64,000 nucleotides of DNA from Nocardia brasiliensis ATCC 700358 (GTDB taxonomy: Bacteria > Actinomycetota > Actinomycetes > Mycobacteriales > Mycobacteriaceae): assembly GCF_000250675.2 (NCBI RefSeq), contig NC_018681.1, positions 8,866,001-8,930,000 of the forward strand, read 5' to 3'. This document shows positions 14,518 through 24,032 of this stretch, piece after piece. Position 1 is the first letter of the stretch; the number at the start of each line of letters is the position of its first letter. The notes under the pieces were generated by a model that made no database searches, was not told the DNA's origin, and saw only the letters and a program-made list of their open reading frames with translations. The translations under genes were made by a program, and so were the position numbers.

Positions 14518-17427
14518 TTGCTCGCAATCCTGCTCGCCCTCACCGCCGCCGCGCTCGTCGCACCGTTGTGGGTGAAGGCACTGGGGCGCAACGCTTTCTA
14601 CGTGCTGGCACTCGTGCCGCTCGGCTGTCTGGGCTGGGTGATCGCGAATTGGGGTAGCACACAGCAGGTTCGGCTCGCCTGGGCGCCGAGCATCGCGATG
14701 AACATCGACCTGCGCTTCGATTCGCTCGCCGCGATCATGGCCGTGCTGGTACTGGGCATCGGCGCCCTGATCCTGGTCTACTGCGCCCGATATTTCGAGG
14801 ACGACGAGCCGCGGCTCGGGGTGTTCGCCGCCGAACTGGTCGGCTTCGCCGGGGCCATGTTCGGGCTCGTGACGAGCGACAACATGCTGCTGCTGTTCGT
14901 CTTCTGGGAAGTGACGACCGTGCTGTCGTTCCTGCTCGTCGGCCACAACGCCGAACAGGCGAACAGCAGGCGGGCCGCGATCCAAGCCCTCCTGGTGACC
15001 GCCGCGGGCGGGCTGGCGATGCTCGTCGGCCTGATCGTGCTCGGCGAGGCGAGCGGCAGCTACCTGCTCTCCGAGCTGCTGGCCCGGACCGACCCGCCGA
15101 GCGGTCTCGCGGTGCACGTGGCGCTGGTGCTGATCCTGGTCGGCGCGCTCAGCAAGTCCGCCGTGGTGCCGCTGCACTTCTGGTTGCCCGGCGCGATGGC
15201 GGCGCCGACGCCGGTCAGCGCGTACCTGCACGCCGCGGCCATGGTGAAAGCCGGTGTGTACCTGGTGGCGCGGCTGGCCCCGGTGTTCGCGGACAATCCG
15301 GTCTGGCATCCGCTCGTGCTCACCCTCGGCGTGGCCTCGATGCTGCTCGCCGGGTTGCGCGCGATGGAGGTGACCGACCTGAAACTGGTGCTCGCGTTCG
15401 GCACGGTGAGCCAGCTCGGCTTCCTGATCGTGCTGGTCGGCATCGGCACCCCGGCGGCGGCGCTGGCCGGTGTCGCGCTGATCGTGGCGCACGCGCTGTT
15501 CAAAGCCTGCCTGTTCATGGTGGTCGGCATCATCGATCACAGCGCGGGCACCAGGGACCTGCGCCGGCTCTCCGGGCTCGGCCGCAAGGCCCCGGTGCTC
15601 TGTGGCATCGCAGTGCTCGCCGCGTTGAGCATGGCGGGCCTGCCGCCGCTGGTCGGGTTCGTCGGGAAGGAGAGCGCGCTCGGCGCGATCCTGGACGCGG
15701 ACAACCTCGCCGAACCGGCCAGGGTGGCGCTCGCCGTCGGCGTGGTGCTCGGCTCGATGCTGACCGTCGGCTACAGCATCCGCTTCGTCTGGGGCGCCTT
15801 CGCGGACAAGCCGGGACAGCCGACCCCGCACGGCGCGCACCGGGCTCGCCGCGTCACCGAATACCTCGACGCGTCCGGCACCGCGACCGACGACAAGCCG
15901 GATCACCAAGAAAACTGGCACGCGCCCGGCGCGCTGTTCCTGGCCGCGCCCGCGATCCTCGCGGTGGCGAGCCTGGTCGCGGGCCTGGCCGCGCCCGGGT
16001 TGGACCGGCTGTTGAGCCCCTACGCGAAAACGCTACCGGAGGAACTGCTTTCGCACCTGGCGCTCTGGCACGGCGTGAATCTCGCACTGCTGCTGACCGT
16101 GCTGGTGATCGCGGGCGGTGTCGCGCTGTTCCAGCTGCGCGACCGGCTGCGCGACCCGGCGCACCCGCGCCTGGGCAACGCCGACCGCGCCTACGACGCC
16201 ACGCTGCGCGCGATGGATCGGCTGTCGCTGCGGATGACCGGCGCGGTGCAGCGCGGCTCGCTGCCGCTGAGCCAGGCGACGATCCTCAGCACCTTGATCA
16301 TCCTGCCCGCGGTCCTGCTCGCCGTCGGTACCCGCACCGGAGTCGAACTGCGCCTGTGGGATTCGCCGTTACAGGCGGTGATCGGCGGCATCATGATCGC
16401 GATGGCGCTCGGCGCCACCGTGCTGCGCAACCGGCTGGCCGGCGTGCTGGTGGTCGGCGTCACCGGTTACGGGTGCGGCGTGATCTTCGCGCTGCACGGC
16501 GCGCCCGACCTGGCGCTCACCCAATTCCTGGTCGAGACGCTGACCCTGGTGATCTTCGTACTCGTGTTGCGCGCCTTCCCCGCCGAGATCGAGGAGGGCA
16601 AGGCGACCGCGTTCAAGGCCCGCCGCGCGATCCTGGCGGCGCTGGTCGGCACGGCCGTCACGATCTTCGGCGCGTTCGCCACCGCGGCCCGCACCGCCGA
16701 ACCGATCTGGCACCGGATCCCCGACGCCGCATACCAATTCGGCGGCGGCAAGAACGCCGTCAACGTGCTGCTCGTCGATATCCGCGCGTGGGACACCCTC
16801 GGCGAGATCTCGGTGCTGGTGGTCGCGGCCACCGGCGTGGCCTCCCTGGTGTTCCGCAGCCGTCGCTTCGGCAGCGCGCCGCGCGCCGCCGATTCGCCGC
16901 ACTACGACCCGGATCTGGTGAGCTGGCTGCCCGCCGGACGGCTGGTCGATCGCGCGGACCGGTCGATGGTCATGCAGATCACCACCCGCCTGGTGTTCCC
17001 GACCATCATGGTGCTGTCGGTGTATTTCTTCTTCTCCGGGCACAACGCGCCCGGCGGCGGGTTCGCGGGCGGTCTCACCGCCGGGCTCGCGCTGACGCTG
17101 CGCTATCTGGCAGGCGGGCGCTACGAGCTCGGCGAGGCGCTGCCCGTCGACGCGGGCCATCTGCTCGGCGCCGGCCTCACCCTGGCGGCCGGAACCGCAG
17201 GCGCCTCACTGTTTTTCGGCGCGCCGCCGCTGTCCTCCGCGATCTTCGAGGTGACGCTGCCGGTGCTCGGCCACATCAAACTGGTGACCGCGCTGTTCTT
17301 CGATCTCGGCGTCTACCTGATCGTCGTCGGCCTGGTGCTCGACGTGCTGCGCAGCCTCGGCGCCCGCCTCGACAGCGAGCTGGCCACCAGCGAAACCGCC
17401 ACGGCGAAGGGAGGCCCCGCGTCATGA
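14518..17427 (+). CDS. mrpA: Mrp Na+/H+ antiporter subunit A (A/B fusion)
   Basis: A 969-residue membrane protein and the largest subunit of the Mrp (Mnh/Sha) cation/proton antiporter. The N-terminal 450 residues are homologous to NuoL-type proton-translocating subunits. The middle carries the MrpA-specific segment, and from about residue 820 (VYFFFSGHNAPGGGF) it contains the MrpB domain, so no separate mrpB exists. Start TTG at 14518 with GGAG seven bases upstream. Genes C to F follow with four-base overlaps, indicating strict translational coupling of complex subunits. Confidence 0.93.
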   Translation: MLAILLALTAAALVAPLWVKALGRNAFYVLALVPLGCLGWVIANWGSTQQVRLAWAPSIAMNIDLRFDSLAAIMAVLVLGIGALILVYCARYFEDDEPRLGVFAAELVGFAGAMFGLVTSDNMLLLFVFWEVTTVLSFLLVGHNAEQANSRRAAIQALLVTAAGGLAMLVGLIVLGEASGSYLLSELLARTDPPSGLAVHVALVLILVGALSKSAVVPLHFWLPGAMAAPTPVSAYLHAAAMVKAGVYLVARLAPVFADNPVWHPLVLTLGVASMLLAGLRAMEVTDLKLVLAFGTVSQLGFLIVLVGIGTPAAALAGVALIVAHALFKACLFMVVGIIDHSAGTRDLRRLSGLGRKAPVLCGIAVLAALSMAGLPPLVGFVGKESALGAILDADNLAEPARVALAVGVVLGSMLTVGYSIRFVWGAFADKPGQPTPHGAHRARRVTEYLDASGTATDDKPDHQENWHAPGALFLAAPAILAVASLVAGLAAPGLDRLLSPYAKTLPEELLSHLALWHGVNLALLLTVLVIAGGVALFQLRDRLRDPAHPRLGNADRAYDATLRAMDRLSLRMTGAVQRGSLPLSQATILSTLIILPAVLLAVGTRTGVELRLWDSPLQAVIGGIMIAMALGATVLRNRLAGVLVVGVTGYGCGVIFALHGAPDLALTQFLVETLTLVIFVLVLRAFPAEIEEGKATAFKARRAILAALVGTAVTIFGAFATAARTAEPIWHRIPDAAYQFGGGKNAVNVLLVDIRAWDTLGEISVLVVAATGVASLVFRSRRFGSAPRAADSPHYDPDLVSWLPAGRLVDRADRSMVMQITTRLVFPTIMVLSVYFFFSGHNAPGGGFAGGLTAGLALTLRYLAGGRYELGEALPVDAGHLLGAGLTLAAGTAGASLFFGAPPLSSAIFEVTLPVLGHIKLVTALFFDLGVYLIVVGLVLDVLRSLGARLDSELATSETATAKGGPAS

Positions 17428-17807
17428 CGGCGAATCTCACCCTGCTGATCGTGATCGGCGTGCTGGTCGCGTGCGGGGTCTATCTCATCCTCGAACGCGC
17501 GGTGTCGAAGATGCTGCTCGGCATGATCCTGTTCGGCAACGCGGTGAACCTGCTGATCATCACGCTGGCCGGGCGGGACGGGCGCGCACCGATCCAGGGC
17601 CAGACCGATACCACCCACCGCGACACCGCCGATCCGCTGGCTCAGGCGATGGTGCTCACCGCCATCGTCATCACCATGGGGATCGCGGCGTTCGTGCTCG
17701 CCCTCGCCTACCGCTCCTTCACGTTGACCACCACCGACGACGTCGAGAACGATCCGGACGACGTGGACGTGGCCCGCAGGCGCGAGCGAGAGGACCCGGA
17801 AGATTGA
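17424..17807 (+). CDS. mrpC: Mrp antiporter subunit C
   Basis: A 127-residue NuoK-like subunit with three membrane segments (about 4-22, 28-50, 74-97). The conserved LGMILFGNAVNLLII segment (residues 33-47) and the DPLAQAMVLTAIVI stretch are typical of MrpC. The acidic/Arg-rich tail after residue 103 is cytosolic. ATGA overlap with mrpA and TTGA overlap with mrpD. Confidence 0.93.
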   Translation: MTANLTLLIVIGVLVACGVYLILERAVSKMLLGMILFGNAVNLLIITLAGRDGRAPIQGQTDTTHRDTADPLAQAMVLTAIVITMGIAAFVLALAYRSFTLTTTDDVENDPDDVDVARRREREDPED

Positions 17808-19420
17808 GCCTCTCCCCCGACCTGCTGCGCACCCTGATGCCGCTGCCCGTGTTGGTGCCGCTGCTCGCGGCCGCGGGCACGCTGGTCTTCGGCCGCAGCC
17901 CGCGCACGCAACGCGTGATCATGTTGAGCGCGCTCACCGCCGTGGTGGTCATCTGCGCTTTCCTGCTGTATCTGACCGACCGCCACGGCACCACCGCGGT
18001 GCAGGTCGGCAACTGGGAGACGCCGATCGGCATCACCTTGGTGGCGGATCGGCTGTCCGCGTCGATGCTGCTCGTCTCGTCCATCGTGCTGCTCGCCGTC
18101 GCGGTCTACGGTGCGGGACAGAACATCCGCGACGGCGACCAGCGCCAGCCGACCTCGATCTACCGCCCCACCTACCTGGTGCTCACCGGCGGCGTCTCGG
18201 CCGCCTTCCTGGCCGGTGATCTGTTCAACCTGTTCGTCGGCTTCGAGATCCTGCTCGCCGCCTCGTTCGTGCTGCTGACCGTGGGCGGCACCGCGGCCCG
18301 CATCCGCGCCGGCGTGTCGTACGTGATGGTCTCGATGCTCGCCTCGCTGATCTTCCTGACCGGCATCGGCATGACCTACGCGGCCACCGGTACGTTGAAC
18401 CTGGCCCAGCTGGCGGAGCGGATCGGCGCGGTGCCGGAGGGCATCCGCACGGCCGTCTACGCGGTGCTGCTGGTGTCGTTCGGGATCAAGGCGGCGGTGT
18501 TCCCGCTGTCGAGCTGGCTACCCGACTCCTACCCCACTGCGCCCGCACCGGTGACCGCGGTGTTCGCCGGTTTGCTCACCAAAGTCGGTGTGTACGCGAT
18601 CATCCGGACGCATTCGCTCCTGTTCCCCGGCGGCGAATTCGAGGCCATCCTGCTGGTGTGCGGACTGCTCACCATGCTGATCGGCATCTTCGGCGCGATC
18701 GCGCAGAGCGATCTCCGCAGGCTGCTGTCGTTCACACTGGTCAGCCACATCGGCTACATGGTGTTCGGCGTGGGACTGGCCAGTGTGGCCGGCCTGGCCG
18801 GCGCGGTTTTCTATGTGGCGCACCACATTCTGGTGCAGACGGCGTTGTTCCTGGTGGTCGGCCTGATCGAGCGGCAGGCGGGCTCGACGTCGTTGCGCAG
18901 ACTCGGCGGGCTGGCCGCGGCCAGCCCGGTGCTCGCCGTGCTGTTCCTGATCCCGGCCCTGAATCTCGGTGGTATTCCCCCGTTCTCGGGATTCATCGGC
19001 AAGGTGGCGCTGCTGCAGGCGGGCGCGCAGGACGGCAGTGTGCTGGCCTGGGTGCTCGTCGGCGGGTCGGTGCTGACCAGCCTGCTCACGCTGTACACCG
19101 TCGCGCGGGTGTGGAGCAAAGCGTTCTGGCGGCCGCGCGCGGAGGCGCCGGAAGGCCACCTGTCCGCGGCGAATACGCCGACGCTGATCGAGGAATCGAC
19201 CGATGTGCTGTACGACGAACGCACCGACCCCGGCCGGATGCCGCTGTCGATGGTCGCCTCCACCGCGGCCCTGGTCGCGGTGAGCCTCAGCCTGACGGTG
19301 CTCGCGGGCCCGATGCTGCGCATCGCCGACCGCGCCGCCGCGGATCTCGGCGATCCAGGCGTGTATATCACCGCGGTGCTGGGTGATTCGCTGCCCGCCG
19401 CGCCGGGAGGAAGCCGATGA
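17804..19420 (+). CDS. mrpD: Mrp antiporter subunit D
   Basis: A 538-residue NuoM/N-like subunit with about 14 membrane helices and the usual proton-channel residues, such as the Glu in FVGFEILL and Lys in VSFGIKAAVFPLSSWLPD. The start used is TTG at 17804, overlapping the mrpC stop (TTGA) with GAGAGGA upstream; an internal ATG at 17837 would shorten it by 11 residues. With MrpA it forms the ion-translocating pair of the complex. Confidence 0.92.
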   Translation: MSLSPDLLRTLMPLPVLVPLLAAAGTLVFGRSPRTQRVIMLSALTAVVVICAFLLYLTDRHGTTAVQVGNWETPIGITLVADRLSASMLLVSSIVLLAVAVYGAGQNIRDGDQRQPTSIYRPTYLVLTGGVSAAFLAGDLFNLFVGFEILLAASFVLLTVGGTAARIRAGVSYVMVSMLASLIFLTGIGMTYAATGTLNLAQLAERIGAVPEGIRTAVYAVLLVSFGIKAAVFPLSSWLPDSYPTAPAPVTAVFAGLLTKVGVYAIIRTHSLLFPGGEFEAILLVCGLLTMLIGIFGAIAQSDLRRLLSFTLVSHIGYMVFGVGLASVAGLAGAVFYVAHHILVQTALFLVVGLIERQAGSTSLRRLGGLAAASPVLAVLFLIPALNLGGIPPFSGFIGKVALLQAGAQDGSVLAWVLVGGSVLTSLLTLYTVARVWSKAFWRPRAEAPEGHLSAANTPTLIEESTDVLYDERTDPGRMPLSMVASTAALVAVSLSLTVLAGPMLRIADRAAADLGDPGVYITAVLGDSLPAAPGGSR

Positions 19421-19986
19421 CCACGCAGCGATGGCAGCGCGGGGTGAGCCGCGAGGGCGCGGTGCGCGTCGGCGTGCTGAGCTGGCTCACGGTGGTGTGG
19501 ATCGCGCTGTGGGGCGATCTCAGCGTGGCCAATCTGCTGGCGGGGATCGCGGTCGGCGCGCTGATCATGGTGGCGCTGCCGCTGCCCCGGGTGCCGGTGG
19601 GCGGGCGGTTGCATCCGCTGTCGCTGCTCCAATTGGTGTTCGTCGCTTCGTATTACGCGATCGAGTCGAGTGTGCAGGTGGCCTGGTTCGCGATTCGCCC
19701 GGCCGCGCCGCCGGTCTCCGGGGTGCTGCGGGTCTATCTGAGCACCAAATCCGATCTGGTGCTGGTGCTGTGCGTGGACCTGCTGAATTTGATCCCGGGC
19801 ACCATGGTGCTCGAGATCGACCGGCGGCGCTGCGTGGTCTACGTCCACGTGCTCGACGTCAGCAGCGACGAAGCGGTGGACAAGTTCTACCGGACCACCC
19901 GGCGCCTGGAGAAACTGCTCATCTCGTCGTTCGAGCGCCATGCCGAATGGCGTTCCAGCGCAACGCCCCCGGAGGTGCTCCCGTGA
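19417..19986 (+). CDS. mrpE: Mrp antiporter subunit E
   Basis: A 189-residue protein with two or three N-terminal membrane segments and a soluble C-terminal domain containing LNLIPGTMVLEID (about residues 125-137) and the HVLDVSSDEAV motif typical of MrpE. It assembles with the other subunits and is needed for activity rather than ion conduction itself. ATGA overlap with mrpD; stop overlaps the GTG of mrpF. Confidence 0.92.
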   Translation: MTTQRWQRGVSREGAVRVGVLSWLTVVWIALWGDLSVANLLAGIAVGALIMVALPLPRVPVGGRLHPLSLLQLVFVASYYAIESSVQVAWFAIRPAAPPVSGVLRVYLSTKSDLVLVLCVDLLNLIPGTMVLEIDRRRCVVYVHVLDVSSDEAVDKFYRTTRRLEKLLISSFERHAEWRSSATPPEVLP

Positions 19987-20243
19987 CCGTCGTCGCCATC
20001 GTGGCAGGGGTGATGCTGACCGCCGCCGCCGTGCTCACCAGCTATCGCATTCTCGCCGGACCGAGCACGCTGGACCGGGTGGTCGGCATCGACTCGCTGA
20101 TGGCGATCGCCGCGTCCGGCCTCGCCGTCTGGGCGGCCTACAGTCAGGACACCACCCTGCTGCCCGCAATCATCGCGCTGGCCCTGGTCGGTTTCCTCGG
20201 CTCCGCCGCCGTATCCCGCTTCCGCGTCCGGGACGACCAGTGA
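19983..20243 (+). CDS. mrpF: Mrp antiporter subunit F
   Basis: An 86-residue subunit with three membrane segments. The loop RILAGPSTLDRVVGIDSL, with the conserved Asp of PSTLDRVVG, identifies MrpF. It starts with GTG overlapping the mrpE stop (GTGA) and is followed 31 bp later by mrpG. Confidence 0.92.
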   Translation: MTVVAIVAGVMLTAAAVLTSYRILAGPSTLDRVVGIDSLMAIAASGLAVWAAYSQDTTLLPAIIALALVGFLGSAAVSRFRVRDDQ

Positions 20244-20274
20244 CCCGCACGCACCCGACCCCCGGAGCCGGCCG

Positions 20275-20607
20275 ATGACCCTGTGGCAGTGGCTGTCCGC
20301 CGCGCTGATCCTGTTCGGCGCCACCCTCGCGCTCACCGCGGCCATCGCGATCGTGCGCTTCCCCGACACCCTCACCCGCATGCACGCTGCCACCAAACCC
20401 CAGGTGGTCGGCCTCATCCTGGTCCTCGCGGGCGCGGCCATCGAACTCTACGGCCACGGCAACGTCTGGGCCCTGGTCCTCGTCGGCCTCTTCACCCTGC
20501 TCACCGCCCCCGTAGTAGCCCACCTCATCGGCCGCACCGCCTACCGCGAACAACGCCACCGCGACGGCCTGCTCACCGTCAACGAACTGGGCAACGAAAT
20601 CGACTGA
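20275..20607 (+). CDS. mrpG: Mrp antiporter subunit G
   Basis: A 110-residue final subunit with three membrane segments and the family motif RFPDTLTRMHAATKPQ (about 26-41). The ATG at 20275 follows CCGGAG. It ends the operon, only 20 bp from the end of the convergently transcribed PAP2 gene; no obvious terminator fits in the gap. The whole operon should confer Na+ and alkali tolerance. Confidence 0.92.
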   Translation: MTLWQWLSAALILFGATLALTAAIAIVRFPDTLTRMHAATKPQVVGLILVLAGAAIELYGHGNVWALVLVGLFTLLTAPVVAHLIGRTAYREQRHRDGLLTVNELGNEID

Positions 20608-20627
20608 CCATCGCGGCCGGAAACGGC

Positions 20628-21989
20628 TCAGCGGGTGAGGGTTTCGAGTTCTTTGGGGGTGGTTTGGCGGCGGTTGGCGAACCAGGTGGCGTGGAAGGCG
20701 GCGGCGAGGCCGGCGAGCAGGGCGAGGACGACGGTGCCTGCGAGGACGGGGTATTCGGCCATCGAGACCGGTAGGAAACGGTAGGACAGCAGCAGGGTGG
20801 CCAGGACGGCGAGGCCGCCGCCGACGAGGCGGATGCGGAACCAGCCCCAGCCGCGTTCGGGATCGCGCAGCGCCGATTCCACGGTCAGGCAGAGCACCGC
20901 GCCGGCCACCAGGTCGACGCCGTAGTGGTAGCCGAAACCGAGGGTCGCGGTGAGCGTGGCCAGCAGCCAGAAGGTGCCGCCCCAGCGCAGCCAGGCCGGC
21001 GCGGGGCCGCCGTCGGTATCGCGGCGGGTGTGCAGGAAGACCGACAGCGCCCAGGCCGTGTGCATGGACGGCATGCAGTTGCGCGGGGTCGCCGCGTCGA
21101 AGGGCATCGGCATCGGACTGCGGTCCAGCGGCGGCACCACGCCCGGCCAGAAGTTGCCCAGTTGCAGCCCGTGCCCGTCCGGCCCGAACGCGAACATCGG
21201 TCCCACCACGGGGAAGATCACGTAGATGACCGGGCCGACCAGCCCGAGCACCAGAAACGTGCGCACCAGATAGTGACTCGGCCAGCGCCCGCTCGTGGCC
21301 ACCCGGCGCAGCTGCCACACCGCGACCACGATCGCCGCGACCGGCAACTCGATGTACACCCAGTGCAGCACCGCGTACACCGCGGGCCCCAGCACGTCCA
21401 GCACCCGGCCCATCACCCAGGACGGATCGCCGAGCGCGTGATCGGCCAGCAACACGTATTCGTCGAGCACCGTCGGCCTGCTCAGCACGGTGACGTGCAG
21501 CCACACGTCGCCGACCTTGGTGGCCAAAATCAGCAGCGCACCGAGCGCCGCCGCGTGCAGCGCGTTGCGCCGGTCGGCGCCGTCCCAGCGCAGCCACGCG
21601 AACACCGCCAGCGCGGTGAGCACGAGCACCGGCCCGTTGCCGATCGCGAACGGTTCGCCCGCCAGCAGCCGGATGCTCGCCCACACCACGTCGATGCCGA
21701 CGGCGGCGCCGAGCACGATCAGCCGCCGCCGACCGGAGAGACCGACCAGCGCGAGGATCAATCCGGCCCACGGCACGGACATGGATTTCGGCGTGCCGGC
21801 GTAGTCGTGCCACAGGCTGCCCAGCGGACCTTCGAAGCCCTGCCACATCGCCACGCCCTGCAGCGCGATGAGCAGCACCGGCACCGCGGCGACGGCCGCC
21901 GCGACCCAGACCCGAGGCGACGGCACACGCAATCGCGTAGCCGTACTTCCTGTTCTGGGTCCCGGATCTTCGACAAGCACGTCGACCAT
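20628..21989 (-). CDS. PAP2-superfamily membrane phosphatase/transferase
   Basis: A 453-residue polytopic protein with a PAP2_3-type (AUR1/inositol-phosphorylceramide-synthase-like) active site: CMPSMH (Ser308, His310) and GYHYGVD (His355, Asp359). The first conserved PAP2 motif is not obvious, as in this subfamily. Members act on lipid phosphates or transfer phospho-head-groups on the outer membrane face; the substrate here is unknown. It lies downstream of the YbdK-type ligase gene on the same strand, 67 bp away. Confidence 0.82.
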   Translation of the reverse strand: MVDVLVEDPGPRTGSTATRLRVPSPRVWVAAAVAAVPVLLIALQGVAMWQGFEGPLGSLWHDYAGTPKSMSVPWAGLILALVGLSGRRRLIVLGAAVGIDVVWASIRLLAGEPFAIGNGPVLVLTALAVFAWLRWDGADRRNALHAAALGALLILATKVGDVWLHVTVLSRPTVLDEYVLLADHALGDPSWVMGRVLDVLGPAVYAVLHWVYIELPVAAIVVAVWQLRRVATSGRWPSHYLVRTFLVLGLVGPVIYVIFPVVGPMFAFGPDGHGLQLGNFWPGVVPPLDRSPMPMPFDAATPRNCMPSMHTAWALSVFLHTRRDTDGGPAPAWLRWGGTFWLLATLTATLGFGYHYGVDLVAGAVLCLTVESALRDPERGWGWFRIRLVGGGLAVLATLLLSYRFLPVSMAEYPVLAGTVVLALLAGLAAAFHATWFANRRQTTPKELETLTR

Positions 21990-22056
21990 AGTAAACGCGG
22001 GATGAACGCCATCCCACTTGCCGTTTGAACACTGGGCAACCGGTACCGACCGGAAA

Positions 22057-23202
22057 TTACTGGTCCAGCTCCTTGACCAGCGCGTCCACTACCGCGATGA
22101 GGTCGCCCTGCGCGGCCGCGGCGACCTTGCGTTGGCGCTGATAGGACGCACCGCGCTCGGGGATCTCGGCGACCAGCGCGAGTTCGTCGGCGCAGCCGAG
22201 CCGTTTGGCCGTCGGCTCCAACCGGTTCAGTAGCGCGGTCACGTCGTCGGTGACCAATCGCTCATTGCTCTTGTCGTCCACGATGACGATCGCGTCCAGC
22301 CCGTAGCGGGCGGCGCGCCATTTGTTCTCCTGCACGTGCCACGGCGGCAGCGTGGGCAGGGTCTCGCCCTCTTCGAGCCGTCGATCCAGATCGACGATCA
22401 GGCAGTGGATCATGGACGCCATCGCAGCCAGTTCGGCGCGGGTCGAGACGCCGTCGCATACCCGGACCTCGATGGTGCCCCATTTCGGCGCGGGCCTGAT
22501 GTCCCAGTGCATGCCGCCGAGCTGTTCGAACACACCGGTTTTGAACTGGTCGTGCACGAAATGCTCGAACTGGCGCCAATTCTCGAACTGGAACGGCAGA
22601 CCCGCGGTGGGTAGCTGCTGGAACATCAGCGTCCGGTTGCTGGCGTAGCCGGTGTCCGAGCCCGCCCACATCGGCGAGGAGGCGGACAGCGCCAGCAGGT
22701 GCGGGTAGTGCAGCAGCAGCGAGTTCAGGATCGGAAAGACCTTCTCCCGGTGCGAGACTCCGACGTGCACGTGCACGCCCCAGATCATCATCTGGCGGCC
22801 CCACCACTGGGTGCGCTCGATCAGCTCGTCGTAGTGCTCCGAGCGGGTCAGCTGCTGCGCCGACCACTGCGCGAACGGATGCGTTCCGGCACAGAACAAG
22901 TCGACGCCCTGCGCGTCGGCCGCGCGCCGCACCGTGTCCATCGTGCCGCGCAGATCGTCGACCGCCGCACCGACGGTGTCGTGCACCCCGGTGACGAGTT
23001 CGACGGTATTGCGCAACAACTCCTTGGTGATCTGTGGCGTGCCGTCGTGCGCACGTAGGTCACCCACCGAATCGAACACCGCCGCAGCGGTATTCGACAG
23101 ATCCCGGCTCACCTTGTCGACGAGCGCGATCTCCCACTCGATGCCTATCGTGGGCCGGGGCGAACCATGGAAGGGAACGTGTTCTCTGCCTGCCCCGGCC
23201 AT
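22057..23202 (-). CDS. Carboxylate-amine ligase, YbdK/GCS2 family
   Basis: A 381-residue member of the glutamate-cysteine ligase 2 family, equivalent to Rv0433. The ATP-grasp-like fold is seen in GIEWEIALVD near residue 20, the HVHVGV stretch (about 144-149) and the downstream NRTLMFQQLP region. YbdK enzymes show weak gamma-glutamyl-cysteine ligase activity in vitro, but actinobacteria use mycothiol, so the physiological product is unclear. ATG at 23202 with AGGAG. It starts 13 bp after sodC, so the two form one operon linked to oxidative defence. Confidence 0.88.
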   Translation of the reverse strand: MAGAGREHVPFHGSPRPTIGIEWEIALVDKVSRDLSNTAAAVFDSVGDLRAHDGTPQITKELLRNTVELVTGVHDTVGAAVDDLRGTMDTVRRAADAQGVDLFCAGTHPFAQWSAQQLTRSEHYDELIERTQWWGRQMMIWGVHVHVGVSHREKVFPILNSLLLHYPHLLALSASSPMWAGSDTGYASNRTLMFQQLPTAGLPFQFENWRQFEHFVHDQFKTGVFEQLGGMHWDIRPAPKWGTIEVRVCDGVSTRAELAAMASMIHCLIVDLDRRLEEGETLPTLPPWHVQENKWRAARYGLDAIVIVDDKSNERLVTDDVTALLNRLEPTAKRLGCADELALVAEIPERGASYQRQRKVAAAAQGDLIAVVDALVKELDQ

Positions 23203-23215
23203 ATCGGCTCCTGCG

Positions 23216-23902
23216 CTACTGGATTACACCGCAGGCGACGCGGCCGCCCGCGTCACCTGTCGCTAGCGTCGTGTCATCCGGCCCGGCAACGCCGTCGGGC
23301 CGGACATAACGGTTCGGGATGTTGCCGAAATTGTCGGCATCGGCGTGGATCATCAACGCCTTGTTCTTCAGATCGTCGAGAGTCACCGCATCGGTGGTGG
23401 TGACCAGCTTGGCCGTGCCGTCGGAACGGACCTCGAGCGAGGTCAGGTCGCCGCTGGCCGGGTGCGTGTTCGCGCTGCCGACCTGCAGATGCCCACCGGC
23501 GGAGAGGAAGTCGCCGGCCGGGCCACCGGTCGGGGCCACCGAGTTGGGCTCGCACTTGCCGATCTGGTGCACGTGCAGGCCGTGGAAGCCGGGGCGCAGA
23601 CCGTGCGCCTCGACGGTGACCTGCAGGTGGTTGCCGTCCTTGACGAAGTTCGCCGTGCCGACCGAGGCGCCCGCGGCGTCCTTCAGGTCGACCTTCACGC
23701 CCGTGTTCGCCTCGGCGGTACCGGTTTCCTTGCCGAACTCGCTCGCGGGCGGGGCCGCCGCGCCACTCCAGACCGGCGGGGTCGTTCCCTTGACGTCACT
23801 CGACTCCTGGCTGTTCGTGCAGCCTGCGAGGCCCAGGACCGCGACCGCGAGCACCGGGGTCACAGTCCGCCAAGACGGGCGACGAGTTGTGGACGGGGCC
23901 AT
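23216..23902 (-). CDS. sodC: Cu,Zn superoxide dismutase lipoprotein
   Basis: A 228-residue exported SOD anchored by a lipobox (LAGC, Cys28), so it acts on the outer face of the membrane. Metal ligands are visible: His110 and His112 (HVH), His138, His147 and His186 (IHADADNFG). Cys117 and Cys224 form the conserved disulfide. The gene corresponds to Rv0432 and precedes the YbdK-like gene by 13 bp. AAGGAG lies eight bases before the ATG. Two copies of a 10-bp direct repeat lie in the leader. Confidence 0.94.
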   Translation of the reverse strand: MAPSTTRRPSWRTVTPVLAVAVLGLAGCTNSQESSDVKGTTPPVWSGAAAPPASEFGKETGTAEANTGVKVDLKDAAGASVGTANFVKDGNHLQVTVEAHGLRPGFHGLHVHQIGKCEPNSVAPTGGPAGDFLSAGGHLQVGSANTHPASGDLTSLEVRSDGTAKLVTTTDAVTLDDLKNKALMIHADADNFGNIPNRYVRPDGVAGPDDTTLATGDAGGRVACGVIQ

Positions 23903-23913
23903 CGGGGAACTCC

Positions 23914-23940
23914 TTTACGAGTACCGAAAGTTTACGAGTA
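23914..23940. repeat. 10-bp direct repeat in the sodC leader
   Basis: TTTACGAGTA occurs at 23914-23923 and again at 23931-23940, seven bases apart (17-bp period), immediately upstream of the sodC ribosome binding site, which partly overlaps the first copy. The spacing is close to 1.5 helical turns. It could be a regulator site or part of an RNA structure; no regulator is evident. Confidence 0.5.
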
Positions 23941-24032
23941 AAGCTGGGTGGACACGTTCGTTACCGGACAAGATGATGCCACGCCGGTCGTGTCGTCCAG
24001 CGACAGGCCCGGATAGCGGCAGGTCGCAGGTA

